Source: Hymenochaete sp. R1 (Eukaryota > Basidiomycota > Agaricomycetes > Hymenochaetales > Hymenochaetaceae). Taken from it: 64,000 bases of DNA. The notes beneath the pieces are model-generated. The model did no database searches and was not told the DNA's origin. It worked only from the letters and a program-made list of their open reading frames with translations. Positions 1 through 13,444 of the stretch are shown piece by piece. Location of the stretch: contig JAFREE010000012.1 in the NCBI GenBank assembly GCA_019400425.1, positions 62,001-126,000 of the forward strand, given 5' to 3'. The number at the start of each line of letters is the position of its first letter. Within the stretch, counting starts at the first letter, position 1. The position numbers and the translations under genes are program-made.

Positions 1-96
1 AAACTGCCGCGACGAACGCTTTCGCCTTTCGCTTTTTGACTCTAAACACCCTCGACGACGATTCGGAATCCCCTCCCCTCAGTCGACGTAACGGCC

Positions 97-2000
97 ATGG
101 CAGCGACTCCTCCGCCACCCAGCGACAATATGTATGGCCTTCCACAGCCCAAGTGGTCCAACGAAGCTAGGGAACCTCCCATGGGCGACTACGACCGCCG
201 AGACGCCCCGAACGGTGCAGGCGAACCAGGAAGGGATGCGCATAGTAGTGAATCAGCGGATTACAGGGGCGCGCCACCCCCTCCATCTTCTGCTGATGCA
301 GCGCGAGAACATCAGTCTTCGGTGGGCCCTCCTTCATCAGTTAATGGACGAGGAGAGAAACAGGTCAAGGTACTTGCTGTTCTGTGATTGTCAGACATCG
401 CGGTTATCATCTGCTATGGTTTCGGTTTCTACTTCAAGTTCAACGATCTGAAACTTGGGCGACGGGACAGCGTCTTCTTTCTTTTGATGACCTACTCTGT
501 GATATATGGAATGGTCGTTGACTTTTCTTTTTTACTACAGCCGAACAAAGTCTACATTGGCGGTCTTCCAGAGCACACGCGACAAGACGACTTACGCAAC
601 TGCTTCAGTAAAATAGGAAACATCATCAACATCGAGCTCAAGTCAGTATGATCCTTAGCATTTCTCAGATTGACGCTTACTTGACTCTGGCATTCTGCAG
701 ACTCGGCTATGGCTTTGTCGTAAGTTCCTCTTTTAGACATTTAGTGAAGAAAGACCCTCTGACTTTCTTGTTTCCAGGAATTTGAGACTAGCGATGCTGC
801 CAAAGAAAGTGTCGACAAGTACAATGACGGATTTTTCATGGGCAACAAAATTCGAGTTGAGATGTCTCATGGAGGGGGACGAACTGCTAAGTACGCGGGT
901 GATCCAGGCGCATGTTTCAAATGTGGTGAACCCGGACATTGGGCCAGGTAAGTATATTTTGCTTTTGGAAACAGAATTTCGTCGTCAATACGAAACTTTG
1001 TTTTGACCTTTTAGGGAGTGTCCGAACCATCCATCAGCGTGAGTGGTTATGTCTCCTTGCCAGTTGCCCGAACATACATTCAACGTCCGAAACAGACCCC
1101 CACGCGGTGCCGGATCTGCTGATCCGTATGTTCGAGATTATCCACCTTCGAGAGATCCTTACCGTGATGACTATGCAAGGTATCCTCCACCACCAAGGGA
1201 TCCTCGCTATGGCTACGACTACCCACCTCCGCGCGATTACAGAAGACCTATGACGCCTCCTAGGGACTATCGCGACTATCCTGTGGCTCGTCCCCCAAGA
1301 GACTATGATGACTACAACTACAGAATGCGTGCGCCTCCGTCGAAGTCTTACTATCCTGGGGAACCTCCGTACTCTCGTTATGACGCTCCACCTCGGGACC
1401 CAGTAACCGATAGACGGGCTCCTCCTCCAGACCGATATGGTTCTTATTCTGCACCAGTTCCCCGGCCTCGTACTCCTCCTGGCCTGCCTCCCAGCCGTAT
1501 TCGCGATGACTATGATCGTCCCCCGCCTCGGTAAGCTTGCTATCAGTGGTTTCCCGTGGATCTTTGGCTCACAGTTATCAAGTGATTTTGGTCCAGACTA
1601 CAGAGGACGTGGAACGACACCTCCAATTCCTTCAAGTACTTCTGTTTCTGGTCGCTATGCAGACTATCCTCCACGAAGTGGAGGTGCTGATCTGCCAGTT
1701 CCAAGGTATCTTGTTCAAGACTATTTCAATTCCGTTTCCTCGTGATCTCACACCTCTTTTCTCCACAGACGTCGCTCTCAAAGCCCTTCTAGAGCCAGCA
1801 ACTCTGGCTACCGCTCTGGTGGATACGGCGACGCTGCTGGCTACCCTTCTGGCGGAGGTCCTTTCAGTCCATCGGCTTCTTATTCTAATGGCTACTCTGC
1901 CGCTTCTGGGGTGCCTCCTCCGCCTCGCAACGGCAGTGGCAGGGAGAGAGAATACTCCCGTGGAATGGTGGAACCTTCTGGGTATTCAAGGCGACCCTGA
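97..2000 (+). CDS. RNA-binding protein with one RRM, a CCHC zinc knuckle and an arginine/proline-rich tail (RSZ-type SR-like protein)
   Basis: Spliced gene. Exons 97-369, 541-641, 701-719, 778-947 and from 1015 keep frame; later introns lie at about 1039-1094, 1532-1597 and 1705-1768. The RRM starts right after the first intron: RNP2-like VYIGGL is followed by an RNP1-like core GYGFVEF that is split by a 19-nt exon (701-719). A CCHC knuckle CFKCGEPGHWAREC (C-X2-C-X4-H-X4-C) follows. The rest is low-complexity RDY/PPRDY repeats with RS dipeptides near the end (RRSQSPSRAS). RRM plus knuckle plus RS/RDY tail is the layout of RSZ-type splicing factors such as SRSF7, so a nuclear pre-mRNA splicing or mRNA-binding role is inferred. 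The 91-residue leader is acidic and proline-rich and unlike classical RSZ proteins, which begin with the RRM. Start is the first ATG of the open frame. Specific orthology is unknown. Confidence 0.85.
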
Positions 2001-2558
2001 ATGACGACTCTTCCGTCTGGAGAGTCGCGCGTATTTCTGGATGACAGTCGCGACTCCGAATTATTGACTCGCGAATGAAGCAATATTGTGATCTGCGCTC
2101 CGGCCTTCGTTCCTTTTCCTTGTTCTTCACCTCCCAGCTTCCCCCTTCTATACTTTGTTTCTTGACGCTTTCGCTTTTCATCGGTTGAAGCTCCCTTCTA
2201 TTTACTAGTACTAGTACTGAACAACCCACCAGGCACATTTCTATGCTTCTAAAAAACCATCTTGCTCACTTGTAGTGCGTACGTAGCGCCGACTCGGTCT
2301 CTTGTCTGTTCTCGCCGCTTAGCCGCGTCGGTCGTCTCTTTGAATATGATTTGGACTCATTTATTGATAAATTCGACTTCCGATCGAGAAGAACACGAGA
2401 CTTGATGAAAATTAAAACAAAACAATTCGATAGCATTGACTTGAATACGCAGGAAGGAAAAGAAAACTACAAAGACTAGATATCTCAATAAATAAATATT
2501 TTTATGTTGACTTGTCTATATGTATACATAAACTCCCGCAATGACGACTTGATAGCAT
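2001..2558. other. convergent intergenic region (3' UTRs)
   Basis: This lies between the 3' ends of the RRM gene and the ABC transporter. No coding frame is supported. It is AT-rich from about 2340 and contains one copy of the recurrent TACTAGTACTAGTAC motif (2203-2217). Confidence 0.6.
2203..2217. repeat. TACTAGTACTAGTAC motif, copy 1
   Basis: A palindrome-rich tandem of ACTAGT/TAGTAC units downstream of the RRM gene stop codon. The same core recurs at about 9346, 31223, 54914 and 55109. Confidence 0.7.
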
Positions 2559-5500
2559 TTATGAACTTTTCGTTGCCATTGCGTAAAGAGCATCTTTGTC
2601 GCCGCTTCCGTCTACGAGCGCCTTGAGATACCCTCCTTCCTTTTCCAAGAGATTTTGAGGTGAGTCAAACTCAACAAGCTTCCCTGCGTCAAGAACCATC
2701 TAAAATAAAGAGGGGGGGGGGGGAGGGGGGGAAGAACAATGGTTGTGAATATGTATATGCCGAAAGAAATCCGGTAAATTGCCACGTACGATTTTGTCCG
2801 AATCCATGATTGTCTGGAGTCTGTGTGCAACGGTAATGAGTGTTACGTCGCTCCCAAGCTCGTTCCTTAGTGATTTCTGAATGATAGTATCCGTGTCATA
2901 GTCGATAGCGGATGTTGCTATTCACAGAACATTTCAATATACCAAAGACAAGATGAGAGGCAGTGGCAATTACCTTCGTCGAGGATGAGCAACTTGCTGC
3001 CGCGAACAATGGCTCGGGCTAGAGCAAGAATCTGCCTCTGCCCAACCGAAAGATTTGCGCCACCAGCTGAGATTTGACTGTCAAGCGTTATTCTTCCTTC
3101 GTCATCCTCATGTTGCAATGAGAAGAGGCCGGCTGAGCGAAGAGCATCGTTCAATGCTGCATCGTCATGCTCATCGAAGGGATCAAGGTTGTGCCGCAGT
3201 GATCCACTGAGCAACTCGGGCTGTGAAAGGGACATTGAGACTGGGTAAAGAATAGGTATGCGTAAATACGCACAACTTGTGGGATGATTGTGATGTTTCG
3301 ACGCAAAGCGTCCAAGTTAAGATCATTCGTGGGAACTCCATCGTAAAGGACATCACCCTCAGTATAGATGCACCTCAGCAATGATAGCGTAAGAGAGCTC
3401 TGACACCGGACGAGGTAAATCAGTTGCATTCATCGCAGCTCATCAACTTAAAAAACAGTACCTTTCCGCTGCCAGTACGGCCGACTATCACACGAAGAAT
3501 ATCAGCCCCGTGCACATAGTTTCAAAATCACCGGCACGCTTACCAACGCCAACCCGTTCGCCAGACTTGATGTGGAATGAGATATCTTGCAGTACTTTAG
3601 GGCCACTTGGAGAGTAACGGGCAGAGAGCCTCGTGACGTCGACATCTCCGCTCGATGGCCAGTAGGCTGGAGGAACTCCCCTATCTGTGGCCTTGGGCTC
3701 TTGCTCAATGTCGATATACCCTTGAATTCTCTCCAAACTGATCCATCAAGATCAGAGACATAAAATAAGACTGTAGTTGAAATGACTTCATTCACCTATT
3801 TCCGCTGACTTCAAACAAGTTGAGGATCCTGATCCACCATAAAATCATTGAACTAAATGCAACTATATTGCTTGTCAACACTCATGCATAAAGATTATCA
3901 GACGAGAAGCCTCTCACCAGCCATGTTCAACGAGAAACCAGTATTGCTCGCGGACCCAAGTCGGTTGCCATAGACAAGGTATGCCGCAAGTCCAGCGGCA
4001 AAAATACCTCCAAGGGCGTCGATCCGAATGCAAACCCACCTAAAAGCAAGGGCATGAATATAAACGAACAATCAATAGATGAGGAACACACCTGTTGAGG
4101 TTGTAAAATGTCCTACCAGACCTTACATATCTGTCGATCCTTGCCAGTGACTCCTTCTTGAATGCATCCTGCGCACTGTATGCTCTTATAGAAACGATTC
4201 CGCCCATGGCAGCGCCAAAGTGACTCATGACTGGAGCTTTTGCGTTCGACATCTCACGTTTGACCGACAATTGGGCTTTGATGTAGATTTGTCCGCACCA
4301 ACTTCCCAGAATACCAACGAGGATACCAGGCACGACAAAAATAGGGGACATGATGACGACTGCAGCAAACCTCAAGATGAGGGTAATGGTTAATTCGATG
4401 ACCCATCCTAATGTCTGCGAGATAGGTCCGTCCACTGTTACTATTATCAGTTTTTACCCGAAAGCAAGAAACGCTTCTTCTCACCAGCGCTAATGTCCTG
4501 AGTGCATCTTGTGATAATGCGGCCAGAAGGCGTGGAGTCCAACCACCTTAAGGTCGTACCTGCAAGATCGAATGAGATCTCCTTTCATTTAAAAATAGAA
4601 TGAGCATACCGGTGATGGAGGCAATGAGACGGGAGTGGATGGTCCGGGATGCCTTGATGCTGCCCTTGATATATAACAAATATCCAAGGAAATACCTTTA
4701 ACGGGTTTAAGCTTTTTCTGAGGTAACTACAATAATTTTACTCACATGATGACACCGGAAAGAAGGATCGAACTGAAGACTCCAAGGTGGCTGTCGATCG
4801 TTTTATTAGCCGTGGCTATAGGGGTTAATGGAAGTCAGCAACTCACTAAGGAACGGACACTTCTGATTTGTCATGGTCCTCGTATTGTGACGCCCAATAA
4901 CCCAAATACCATGTTTGAACTATAGAGTGTTGAGTCTGAGAGTCGCTTCAAAAAGCTGTTCACCGTATCTAACTCACCAACGTTGAACAAATCCACCAAA
5001 AACATTGAAGACAAGAAACAGATCCAGAAAATCGGGCCGCCCAAATTGAACAAGTAAAGTTTAACTAAAGAAGTAAAAATATCAATTAGATGCTTCGGCC
5101 GCAACCTTAGAAACCATATTTACCAGCATCCCAGCTTACGTGGCCCTCAGCAATTTCTTCTGCTACAACGAGCTTCCCGTCAGACTTGGGTTTCGTGTCG
5201 TCCGGATTACCCTCATTTGCTTCTTCTTGATCGGCTCTCTTGATGGCCTCCTTCGATTCTTCAACCTCGTTCTTCATTTCGGCATCATTCATTATCGCCT
5301 CAGCTACTGTCCCTTGACTTGCGATCCGACCATCGGTCCCGAGGGATACTACAAATGACGCGATGGGACTGACCATGGCTACATTGTGAGTCTGGAAAAA
5401 TGAATGAGATTCAAGGATCGACAATGGCGAAAAAGCAGTTACTCACAACGAGGATGATTGTTCGTCCTTTCACGATGTCGCCTTGGAAACATTTCTCAAC

Positions 5501-8500
5501 AATCCACCGAGAAGTGTGGACATCCAGAGCCGCAAGAACATCATCAAGAAGTAGAACGTCCGCAGACGAGTACACAGCTCTAGCGAGAGTGACACGGGCC
5601 TACAAAATTCGTCAACAACTGCACTAAATGTTTCTAAAAATGTACAGACTTTTTGACCTCCGCTGAGTGTCAATCCCTTTTCGCCAACCTCAGTCTTATC
5701 TCCAGCGTCGAATAGAGTCAGATCACGCTCCAAACCACATTGGTAGATGACTGGCATTATGATCAGACGAGAATTGGCATGTCAAATGCAACGGTAAACT
5801 TACCTTTCTTGTACCTGTCCTCATCATATGGAGCACCAAATAGGATATTGTCTCTGATTGTTTCATTCTGTACCCATGATTCCTGAGCTGCGTAAGCAAC
5901 ACCTTTTTCTCTTGGCAAGTTATACCATGAAGATGGTCCAGAAGGAAGAAAATGCATTTCACCTGTTGGATGATTAGCTATTTGTCGAACGAGCATTAAG
6001 ACACTCACCCAGAAGGGCCATGAGCAACGACGTCTTTCCCGATCCAGTTGGACCAATGACTATGTTCAACCCTCCCCGCTTGAAAATGAGCTCCCCATCA
6101 AGTGTCAACCTGAACTTGCGCCTCGACGGTGTGAGAGAACCGTCTACACTTGTCCAGACAAATGTAGCGTCGGAAAAGCCAATGTCCGCAGAATCCTTTG
6201 GTCCTGTAGCGATCCATTCGATCTGCTCCTGCCTCTGCTCTTCCGTCGCTTCAAACTCGTCAAGGAGTTCAGTGCCTCGCAGAAACTCCGTGACGCGGTC
6301 AAGAGAGACTTTAGCTATGGCTATGTTAGATCATTCAACTTGCTCCAAATACAAAGCTCGTTTACCTTGTATAACTGCGGGAACCATGAAGAAGATCATA
6401 TGTATTTGCTCGCGAATCAGGTCAAATACTTCAAGTAGAGTCGTCAAATGGTGCGCCGTTAAATTGCAATAGAGGACTTACCCGCCATAGAAGAGTAAAC
6501 AGTCGATGCTACACGCATTATTAAGTAAATATTTCATAGCGTCCCGTGAGCGCTTACCAGAAAGTTCTTCCTTCATAATCATGGTCTACACATAAATCGT
6601 AAGAATATCCCACACGAACGAGATAGTGATCAGCTTACATATGTGATGAACGTGACAATCATCGTAACGACTGGGATCAAGAAGCTATAGACGATGAGAG
6701 ACTTGTACGATATTCTTTTCGGTGTTTTGAGAGAAATCTCACTTTATGGTTCCGTTGAGAATATCCAACAGTTGCCTCTTGAAAATATACCCAAGTTCCA
6801 CATCCCTTTTCTCAGCAAGCTGTGTTTGCATCTTCGGCTCCCATCCAAAGAGTTTAATCATCCTAAGCACATTCATTGCTACACCCATTTTTAGATTACT
6901 CCATGGAGCGAAAGCTCATACGTGACTCACTCTCAGTGACTGACTGTACCCTCGAATCGGTCTTTTTCATTCTCTCGATTTGCATCTTTTGGATAATCTT
7001 CGCGAGATACCCAGGAACGGGGAAGAGAACTAGCATCACGACCATTCCGACAAAGGCACTCCAGCCAAGAACACCATACAAAAACCAGATACCAATGGCG
7101 AGGAGCACCGGCGATTGGACAACTACACGGAAGCACAACCATCAATTAAGCAAATACAATCCTAAAAGAAACACTAAGAAACTTACCCAGCAACGGGAAG
7201 TCCCGACCATCAACGATATTCTGCAAATCCGTCGTAACAAGGTTATTTAGCTTTCCACTAAGGTTCTCCGTACTGCTCTTGCTCTCCGCCTTGACTCCAT
7301 CAGCAGTCAAGACCGGCGCAGGATCCGCTTTCTTAGCCTTCTTGTTCTTCGAGCTTGCTTGGGACTGGGTCTCTTCACTATCGCCAACAACAGCTGTACG
7401 CTCGGTGTCCGCGCTTGACTCTTCAGGCGACTCAGCTATAGATTGTGTATCAGGAGTAGCGACAGCAGTAGTCGAACCAGATGTCTTTCCATCAGATGCC
7501 GTCTCTGCTTTGACGCGTATACGCAAACTGTGTTCAAAGACAAGTTGGGTGATGATTGCTTCCGTTCGAACGAGCGTTCCGGTCTGCATTCGTCAGGACA
7601 TGGGCTGGTAGTCACAATGAGCAGCGCTGCAACTTACAGTAAGAAAGATATACCATTGCATGGCAATAGTACCAATCACTGGACCGAAGAAAAGCCAAGA
7701 AACCCATATCCTGAAGGTCTACTGTAAACTTCAACGCTTTCGAGCGTAAAATACCAAATCAACGTACCAGGGCCGAACAGACGATTCTTCTGGATGTTCG
7801 AGATAACTATCAAGGGTCGGTCAGTGCATGTTATTTGACACAATGTCAAGAACCAAACGGACAGAAGTAACTGTCTAATTCCGACAGGCCCGGCGTATAG
7901 TGTGACCACTCGAATCAGCGTCATGAGAATGATTTGGAAATATTCCCAGCCTGGATGTGATAAGACTAAATTGTCTCCGAGTCATTTGAGAAGTGAGCTT
8001 ACGGAAGATCTTCATAAAAGCAATGAAAAGGTGCTGCCTCTTCGCTCCTGAGAACTCGTCGAGGTGCTTGAAACTGCGTTTTTTCAGCTCCTTTCCGCGG
8101 TCATAATCTGCAAGTGGGGGAAGTTGGTCGGCCGGTAGATGTGGAATTCGATAGCCTTTAAAGATGATAGGGTCGAGGAAAGTGAAAAGGAACAGCGACA
8201 GCAGAGGGGTCGTTTGCTCTGGATTTGGCTCTTCCGCAGGATCCTAGTGTAATTAATTGGAACCATGCTTTCCTTGAATAAATCTATCACTCACCTCCGG
8301 GTCTACAGGAACATATGGCCTAGGTATCAACAGAGGAACTACGATAGCAGTGATCGTGAGAATGACGATTTTTGGCCACAACAGGTAGTCTGCATCGTCA
8401 GCTGGATGTAAGTTGTACGTCCCGTAGGGCCAAACGTCTCGGTATGCGTAAATGAACCAAGTGGCGAGGAGGATGAAAACAAGGTGGGCATTGGCAAGAT

Positions 8501-9130
8501 TGGACCAAAATCTTTTAACAGAGACGGAAGCCAACGCAAGGAATGTGCAATAGGTCTGGAGCAAATATTGGTGTTTAGAAGGAATCAACTCGGTGGCGTA
8601 ATTACTATGGGACGTACGTATGTGAGGCATAATGACACTTGCAACCATTCATCGGCGGAGAATTCATCAGATGCACGGGAAGAGCCCTTCTTCTTGTGTT
8701 TCTTCTTTAAAGCTTCCAGTGAGCTGGAATCGCGACCTTGCTCGTCTTTGACAAGGGAAGCAATTGTCAAAGCGACGAGGCAAAAACACCCAGCTAAACG
8801 GAGCATCTTCCAGAAGAAGATGGCAGGACCGCCCTTGGCATTCACATGCCTTTTAATGTCCGCAAGAATACCGGCATGAGTCAAAACGGTCGGAGCCTCA
8901 GTTGCATCAGGCTCGTTATCAAAGACGTTGATTGCATCTTTTTTCTGGCGGGTTATTCTTCCCCAAAGTTTTTCGAAAGGACGAGAGGATACGATTGCTC
9001 GAACGAGCAGCAGGAGGATGGATAATAATGAGAAATAGGCTGGGAAGAGCAATCCGGACTTCCATACGCTGAAATGATAAAAGAAGTTAAGTAAGAAAAT
9101 ACACCAACTTGTGCAAGACTTACGATCCAT
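2559..9130 (-). CDS. ABCC-family full ABC transporter (YOR1/MRP-like)
   Basis: A large gene with about 20 short introns and some very small exons (26-28 nt near 6480-6590). Protein order: N-terminal hydrophobic segments (about 9050-8340), a first transmembrane domain (about 8000-6500), NBD1, a charged acidic linker (about 5320-5130), a second transmembrane domain (about 5060-3840), NBD2. NBD1 has Walker [11 protein letters not shown] (about 6031-6060), signature LSGGQK (about 5655-5675) and Walker [15 protein letters not shown]2 has signature LSVGQRQ and Walker B LLILDEATSAID, split by an intron near 2917-2972. Asp in place of the catalytic Glu in NBD1, with Glu kept in NBD2, is the normal ABCC asymmetry. 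This supports ATP-driven export of organic anions, drugs or conjugates at the plasma membrane or vacuole; the substrate cannot be read. A Lys/Glu-rich insert sits before TM helices near 7260-7560. The start is unsure: the ATG at 9130 is followed at once by GTAAGT, so the first exon may lie further upstream. Confidence 0.9.
2711..2731. repeat. poly-G tract in an ABC transporter intron
   Basis: Two G runs (12 and 7) separated by single A residues, inside an intron near the 3' end of the transporter. On the transcribed RNA this is a C-rich, pyrimidine-like tract. Length is likely polymorphic. Confidence 0.7.
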
Positions 9131-9682
9131 GGTGGTTGCTGTAGCTAGCAAAAGATAAGGACCATGGGCGTGAGGGCAGGGCGCTCAAGACGACCTGACT
9201 TACCCGGAAGTCCATGCCAGAACTAAAAGCTAGGACTGGCCGGAGTCAAGAGTGAAGCAAAAGAGAGGCGTAAGAACGGTACTTGTAACTCGGGGCGAGT
9301 ACTTGAGGCGGCAAAGGACACGAAGGATCGGCGGCGTTTCACGCTTACTAGTACTTAGCACTGACGCGTCCTTATCCTTATCCTTATCTCTGCCCCCCCC
9401 GAGGCGGCGGCGCTCACTTCTCCGACCGCTGGCTGAAGACTCTGCTTTTATTCTTCAATTAAACACCTTTGTCCTCTCAAACACTCCTGATCGAAGCATT
9501 AGAGAAAAGGATAGCGTTTAATATATTAAATATTAAAAATGAGCTCGAAAACACTGACGTCTGGTTTGTATGCTATCACGTGATTGTTCAAGCCACTTTC
9601 CGTTCTTGGGCTCTTCATAACTCTTCTCAACTCACTCACACCTCATATAGTCCGCGCTCTCTTCTAGCATCCACCTCCAATC
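9131..9682. promoter_or_regulatory. divergent promoter region of the ABCC and RhoGAP genes
   Basis: A head-to-head intergenic stretch with a perfect 10-nt palindrome ATCACGTGAT at 9575-9584. It contains CACGTG, the E-box bound by bHLH factors of the Cbf1/Pho4/USF type in fungi. A copy of the TACTAGTACT motif is at 9346-9355. Which gene these sites serve cannot be told from sequence. Confidence 0.45.
9346..9355. repeat. TACTAGTACT motif, copy 2
   Basis: A short copy of the recurrent motif upstream of both divergent genes. Confidence 0.6.
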
Positions 9683-12600
9683 ATGACATCGCCTTCAGAA
9701 CCTGCAAGTACGCCTCGCGTGTCAACAAGCGATAGGCCAGATCAGGACCCCATATCGATATTCGATTTGCATCTCAAATTTGTACGCGACTCGTATCTCA
9801 GCTTCTTCCAGGAAAGGTACGTCTGGGTCAATCGAGTTAATCCCATGTTCAACTTCTCTGACAACGCTTTACGCCCACAATAGAGCAAGGATAGAGGAAG
9901 TCTAGTATGTGATATCTGTATCACTTTCCTGGACCTGAAACCTAATGGCATCCTATAGCATCGATTCACTCCTCAGATTGCATAAGAAGACCCGGACTAC
10001 AGACATCTACCTTGACTATGGAATCGAGCCAAGCCCGTTGAGGGAAGCTTGGTACGAAATACGTGACGGCATCGAAGTTGGTGCGCCATGCACTTAAGCC
10101 TCCATAAGCCTCCTGCTCGCTCACTCTCTTTAAATTTGCCAGAGGCCGAGAGTCGGTCTATATTCGTAGAGTCGCTAACAAAAAACGTCATCGCCCCAAT
10201 AACGGCCCTCAAGGTCTGAACTTTCGGCATCTTTTCATATGTTTTTATAATGACGTACCGTAGGAAACGCAAGAGCGGACACGTAAACGAATAAAGGATG
10301 GCTTCAAAGAATCAATGAATGCGTATCAGGAATATGTGGAGAACACATTGCCACGGTTGAAACGCTCTTATTTTAGGAAGTGCCAGGAGGCAGAGGTGAG
10401 TCTTTCCGTAGATCCGATTGGAAAGTCACTCATTTTTTGCACAAGGAAAATAAGGGCACTGCAGTGGGGCCTAACTCTGTTGACTCATCTGTGGTCCTGA
10501 GTCCAACTCGTTCGAATCCAAACACGAATCCTGTTGTGACAAACCCTCAACCTCTTCGACCACTCTCTCGCCGAGCATCCGCTCACCACCCGCAATCTCG
10601 CAATCGTTCACCCTCCGGAAACAACCCTCTTCATGATCTTGCCAGTCAAGGTTCGTTATCTTTCGTGATTGATTGACCCTTTTTATAACAAAATGTTAGG
10701 GAAGAGGCAGCTAAACCAACTTATGACATTTTTGGACAACAAGGGAGGATCGTTGAAGGAAGGCGTCTCCGGGTCCAGAGGTGATGCCGCTGTGCGATCA
10801 GTTAAGGCAAAGCGCGAAGCCGATGAAGCAGGTGTGTACAAATCTGTTGTATGTTCATATTTAGATGTACTCATCAATCACCGCAACAGATAAAGAATAT
10901 CGAAAAGGTGTACACTGGTTGGAAACACTGCGGATGCGACGTTACAGAGTCATGGATGGCGCGTTCAAGAGTCTTGAACTCTTCATCGAGGAAACATCGT
11001 CTCGAATGACATACGTACTCGAAATGTACACTTGCGCTATGGTGTAAGTACTCACTGACTCGGTTTGCTTGGACTTAGTTGACCTGGCATATCAGATCAA
11101 CGAGTGCAACTATCTCGTCGCTTGCTACTAATTCTCAGAGCCATGTGCCAGATATATCGCCAGGGAAGGACGTATCATTCATAGGGACCATAAGAAAGCA
11201 CTACGTCAAGCAATCGCTCCCGAAACGAATATTGTACACGAATTACTACGTCGGTGACTGTATCGATCTCATATTCGGTGTCAGCCTTGTCGATTACGCA
11301 ACGACTCGTTCTCAGGAAGGGGACATCCCAAAGCTTGTTCGGCTTTGCATAGCGGAAGTTGACAAACGCGGCCTCAATTCCGAAGGCATCTACAGGGTAC
11401 CGTCTCATTTCTTCGAAGGAATTAACTTCTCATCTACTATTCTCTAGGTATCCGGTAGGCACGCTGTTGTACAAGAGGTCCGTAACACCAGCCAATAATT
11501 CTTTCTCTTGAACTTAAATTCTGTCAAATAGATGATGCATAAAATTGAAAGGGACGAGCAAAACTTCCAATTTTATCAATCCGATGACATTTTTGTAATC
11601 GCTTCGCTGTTGAAGGTAATTCACACACGATTTAGTCAATGAGGTTTACCACTGATCTCTTTATCTGAAGCAATACCTCCGTGATCTTCCCGAGCCTCTC
11701 TTCAGATTCTCTTTGGAAGAGCGCCTCAAGCATTCCGAAGACCTCAGTGAGTTTCATTACACATGATTCCTTGCGATTCTGTCTCATGCCATTAGACAAC
11801 CACATACAAAGCAATTTCTTGACACTACGTAGTAAGATACGGAGATTACCAACTATTCACCAGGCTACCCTGAGAGCTTTGATTGAGCATCTCTCGCTAA
11901 TTGCAGCCAACTCGGAACGCAATAAGATGGACCCCAAGAACCTTGCTATCGTTTTTGGCGGTGTCATCTTTGGTGAAGACGAACTTCCTAAAGGGAATGA
12001 TCTTCTCTTAGTGCAGAATACGAAAGTTAGTTGTTCTTCAAGGAAACAATAACCTTCAAATCTGATCCATGATATTCCTAGGACTCTTTAATGGAGGATA
12101 TGATCGTCCACGCCAACTTCATTTTCGATGACAACGCAGTCGGAAGCGCGCCTGTCAGGCAGTCCATGCCATCCATGCCACCACCACCCGGGACGCCGTC
12201 GCCTCCTGAGCGTGATAGGCAAAGCCGCCCAGTTGCGCCACTCCACAAGGACTCTACAGAATCTGACTATAAGGTCCATTACAGGCGTATATCTGATGCG
12301 CTCCTCCATTCTCCTGCCGAAGCCACGCCTCATACACACGATTTCACTCCTGAGCTCCCCCCTCGACCTGGGAATAGCATTCACCCGTCGCACCGTGCCG
12401 CGAATCAGTCGTCACGAACGACCGATTCTGAAGGTGAAAGCGAGAAGAACAGCCCGCCTCAACTCCCATCACGACCTCTACGCGGATCGAACCTTGACAT
12501 ACGCGCAATGCGAGCTTCGGACGAATCTGCCTCGGGATCTCAAGAGTCTCCGACATTTGAGACCGAGACCGCGGAGAGAAATTCGGTCGGAGAGACCACG

Positions 12601-12816
12601 CCAACAACACCGTCTGCTGCGCCGAGCACACCAAAGTCCATTCGGTCTCCTTTAGCTCTGCATACTGAGCTTTCTGAAGAGACGCCCATGCTCATGGCTG
12701 TTGAAGCTGGTGATGCAGGGAAAGTTACTGGGGATGTTAGCTCTTCACAGGAAGGTACACGACGAGAAAACTTTCGAGAAGGAACCGATACACCAACAGC
12801 AGTCACCACGGATTGA
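9683..12816 (+). CDS. F-BAR and RhoGAP domain protein (Rgd1-like)
   Basis: Multi-exon gene, with short introns before about 12070 and a long last exon. After a short Ser/Thr-rich leader the F-BAR region reads through spliced exons: ISIFDLHLKFVRDSYLSFF, then FVESLTKNVIAPITALKETQ (exon about 10143-10215) and LPRLKRSYFRKCQEAE (about 10351-10395), which is typical F-BAR helix sequence. The RhoGAP domain runs from about 11290 to 12110: IPKLVRLCIAEVDKRGLNSE, then GIYRVSGR, with the arginine finger expected at GIYRV. Later motifs include LLKQYLRDLPEPLF and MDPKNLAIVFGGVIF. The C-terminal ~240 residues are Pro/Ser/Thr-rich with PxxP stretches. By family it would bind curved plasma membrane and stimulate GTP hydrolysis by a Rho GTPase in polarity or cytokinesis. 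The combination matches yeast Rgd1; no DEP domain (as in Rgd2/Rga7-type relatives) is visible. Confidence 0.88.
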
Positions 12817-13444
12817 AACATGACGGTCATAATGACTTAGTATACCCATCCGTAGGACTCCAATACTTCGGACAGAAGATCTGAATACATTAATGTATCT
12901 CTACTTTCTATGTGACCCCTCGTTGTAATTCCACTTTCTCCCTTTTTATAGTTTTGATTTCTTTGTGGGCTTTTTGATTAACAACTTCCTTCTTAATTGT
13001 TTTGTCGACCCTTCTTATGTTTCCTCTAAGATATGACTCAATGACGCTCTCATGACCATCCTTCGTCTTTAATTGAAGATACCAGTGTCGAGTCGGTTTC
13101 TTGGTGTCAAACTTTCACTTTCGATTCGTTTATGCCTTGGCACAATACCCCCCGCGAGGTGGTTACAGATACACAGTATATTTCTTGTCTTGCAATCACC
13201 TTAGTCATAAGCTTGTGGTAGCATTCTCCGCATTTCGAGGAGCCAAGAAATTCATAACTACCTATACAAGTATGACACCCATTCAAAGTCTCGCATATGA
13301 GAGCAAACGTCTCCATAAATTTTACATGATGTTTTGTACAATATTTTCATTTCAGCGCCGCTAATCATCGAAAGTCCTTTCAAAACACCGCCAGAAGGAA
13401 GAAGGGTCAAGAAATTGCATAGAATGCACGAAAAGCAAATACGA
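12817..13444. other. convergent intergenic region (3' UTRs)
   Basis: This lies between the RhoGAP (+) and PHO85-like (-) 3' ends. It is T-rich after the RhoGAP stop codon. No supported gene. Confidence 0.6.
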
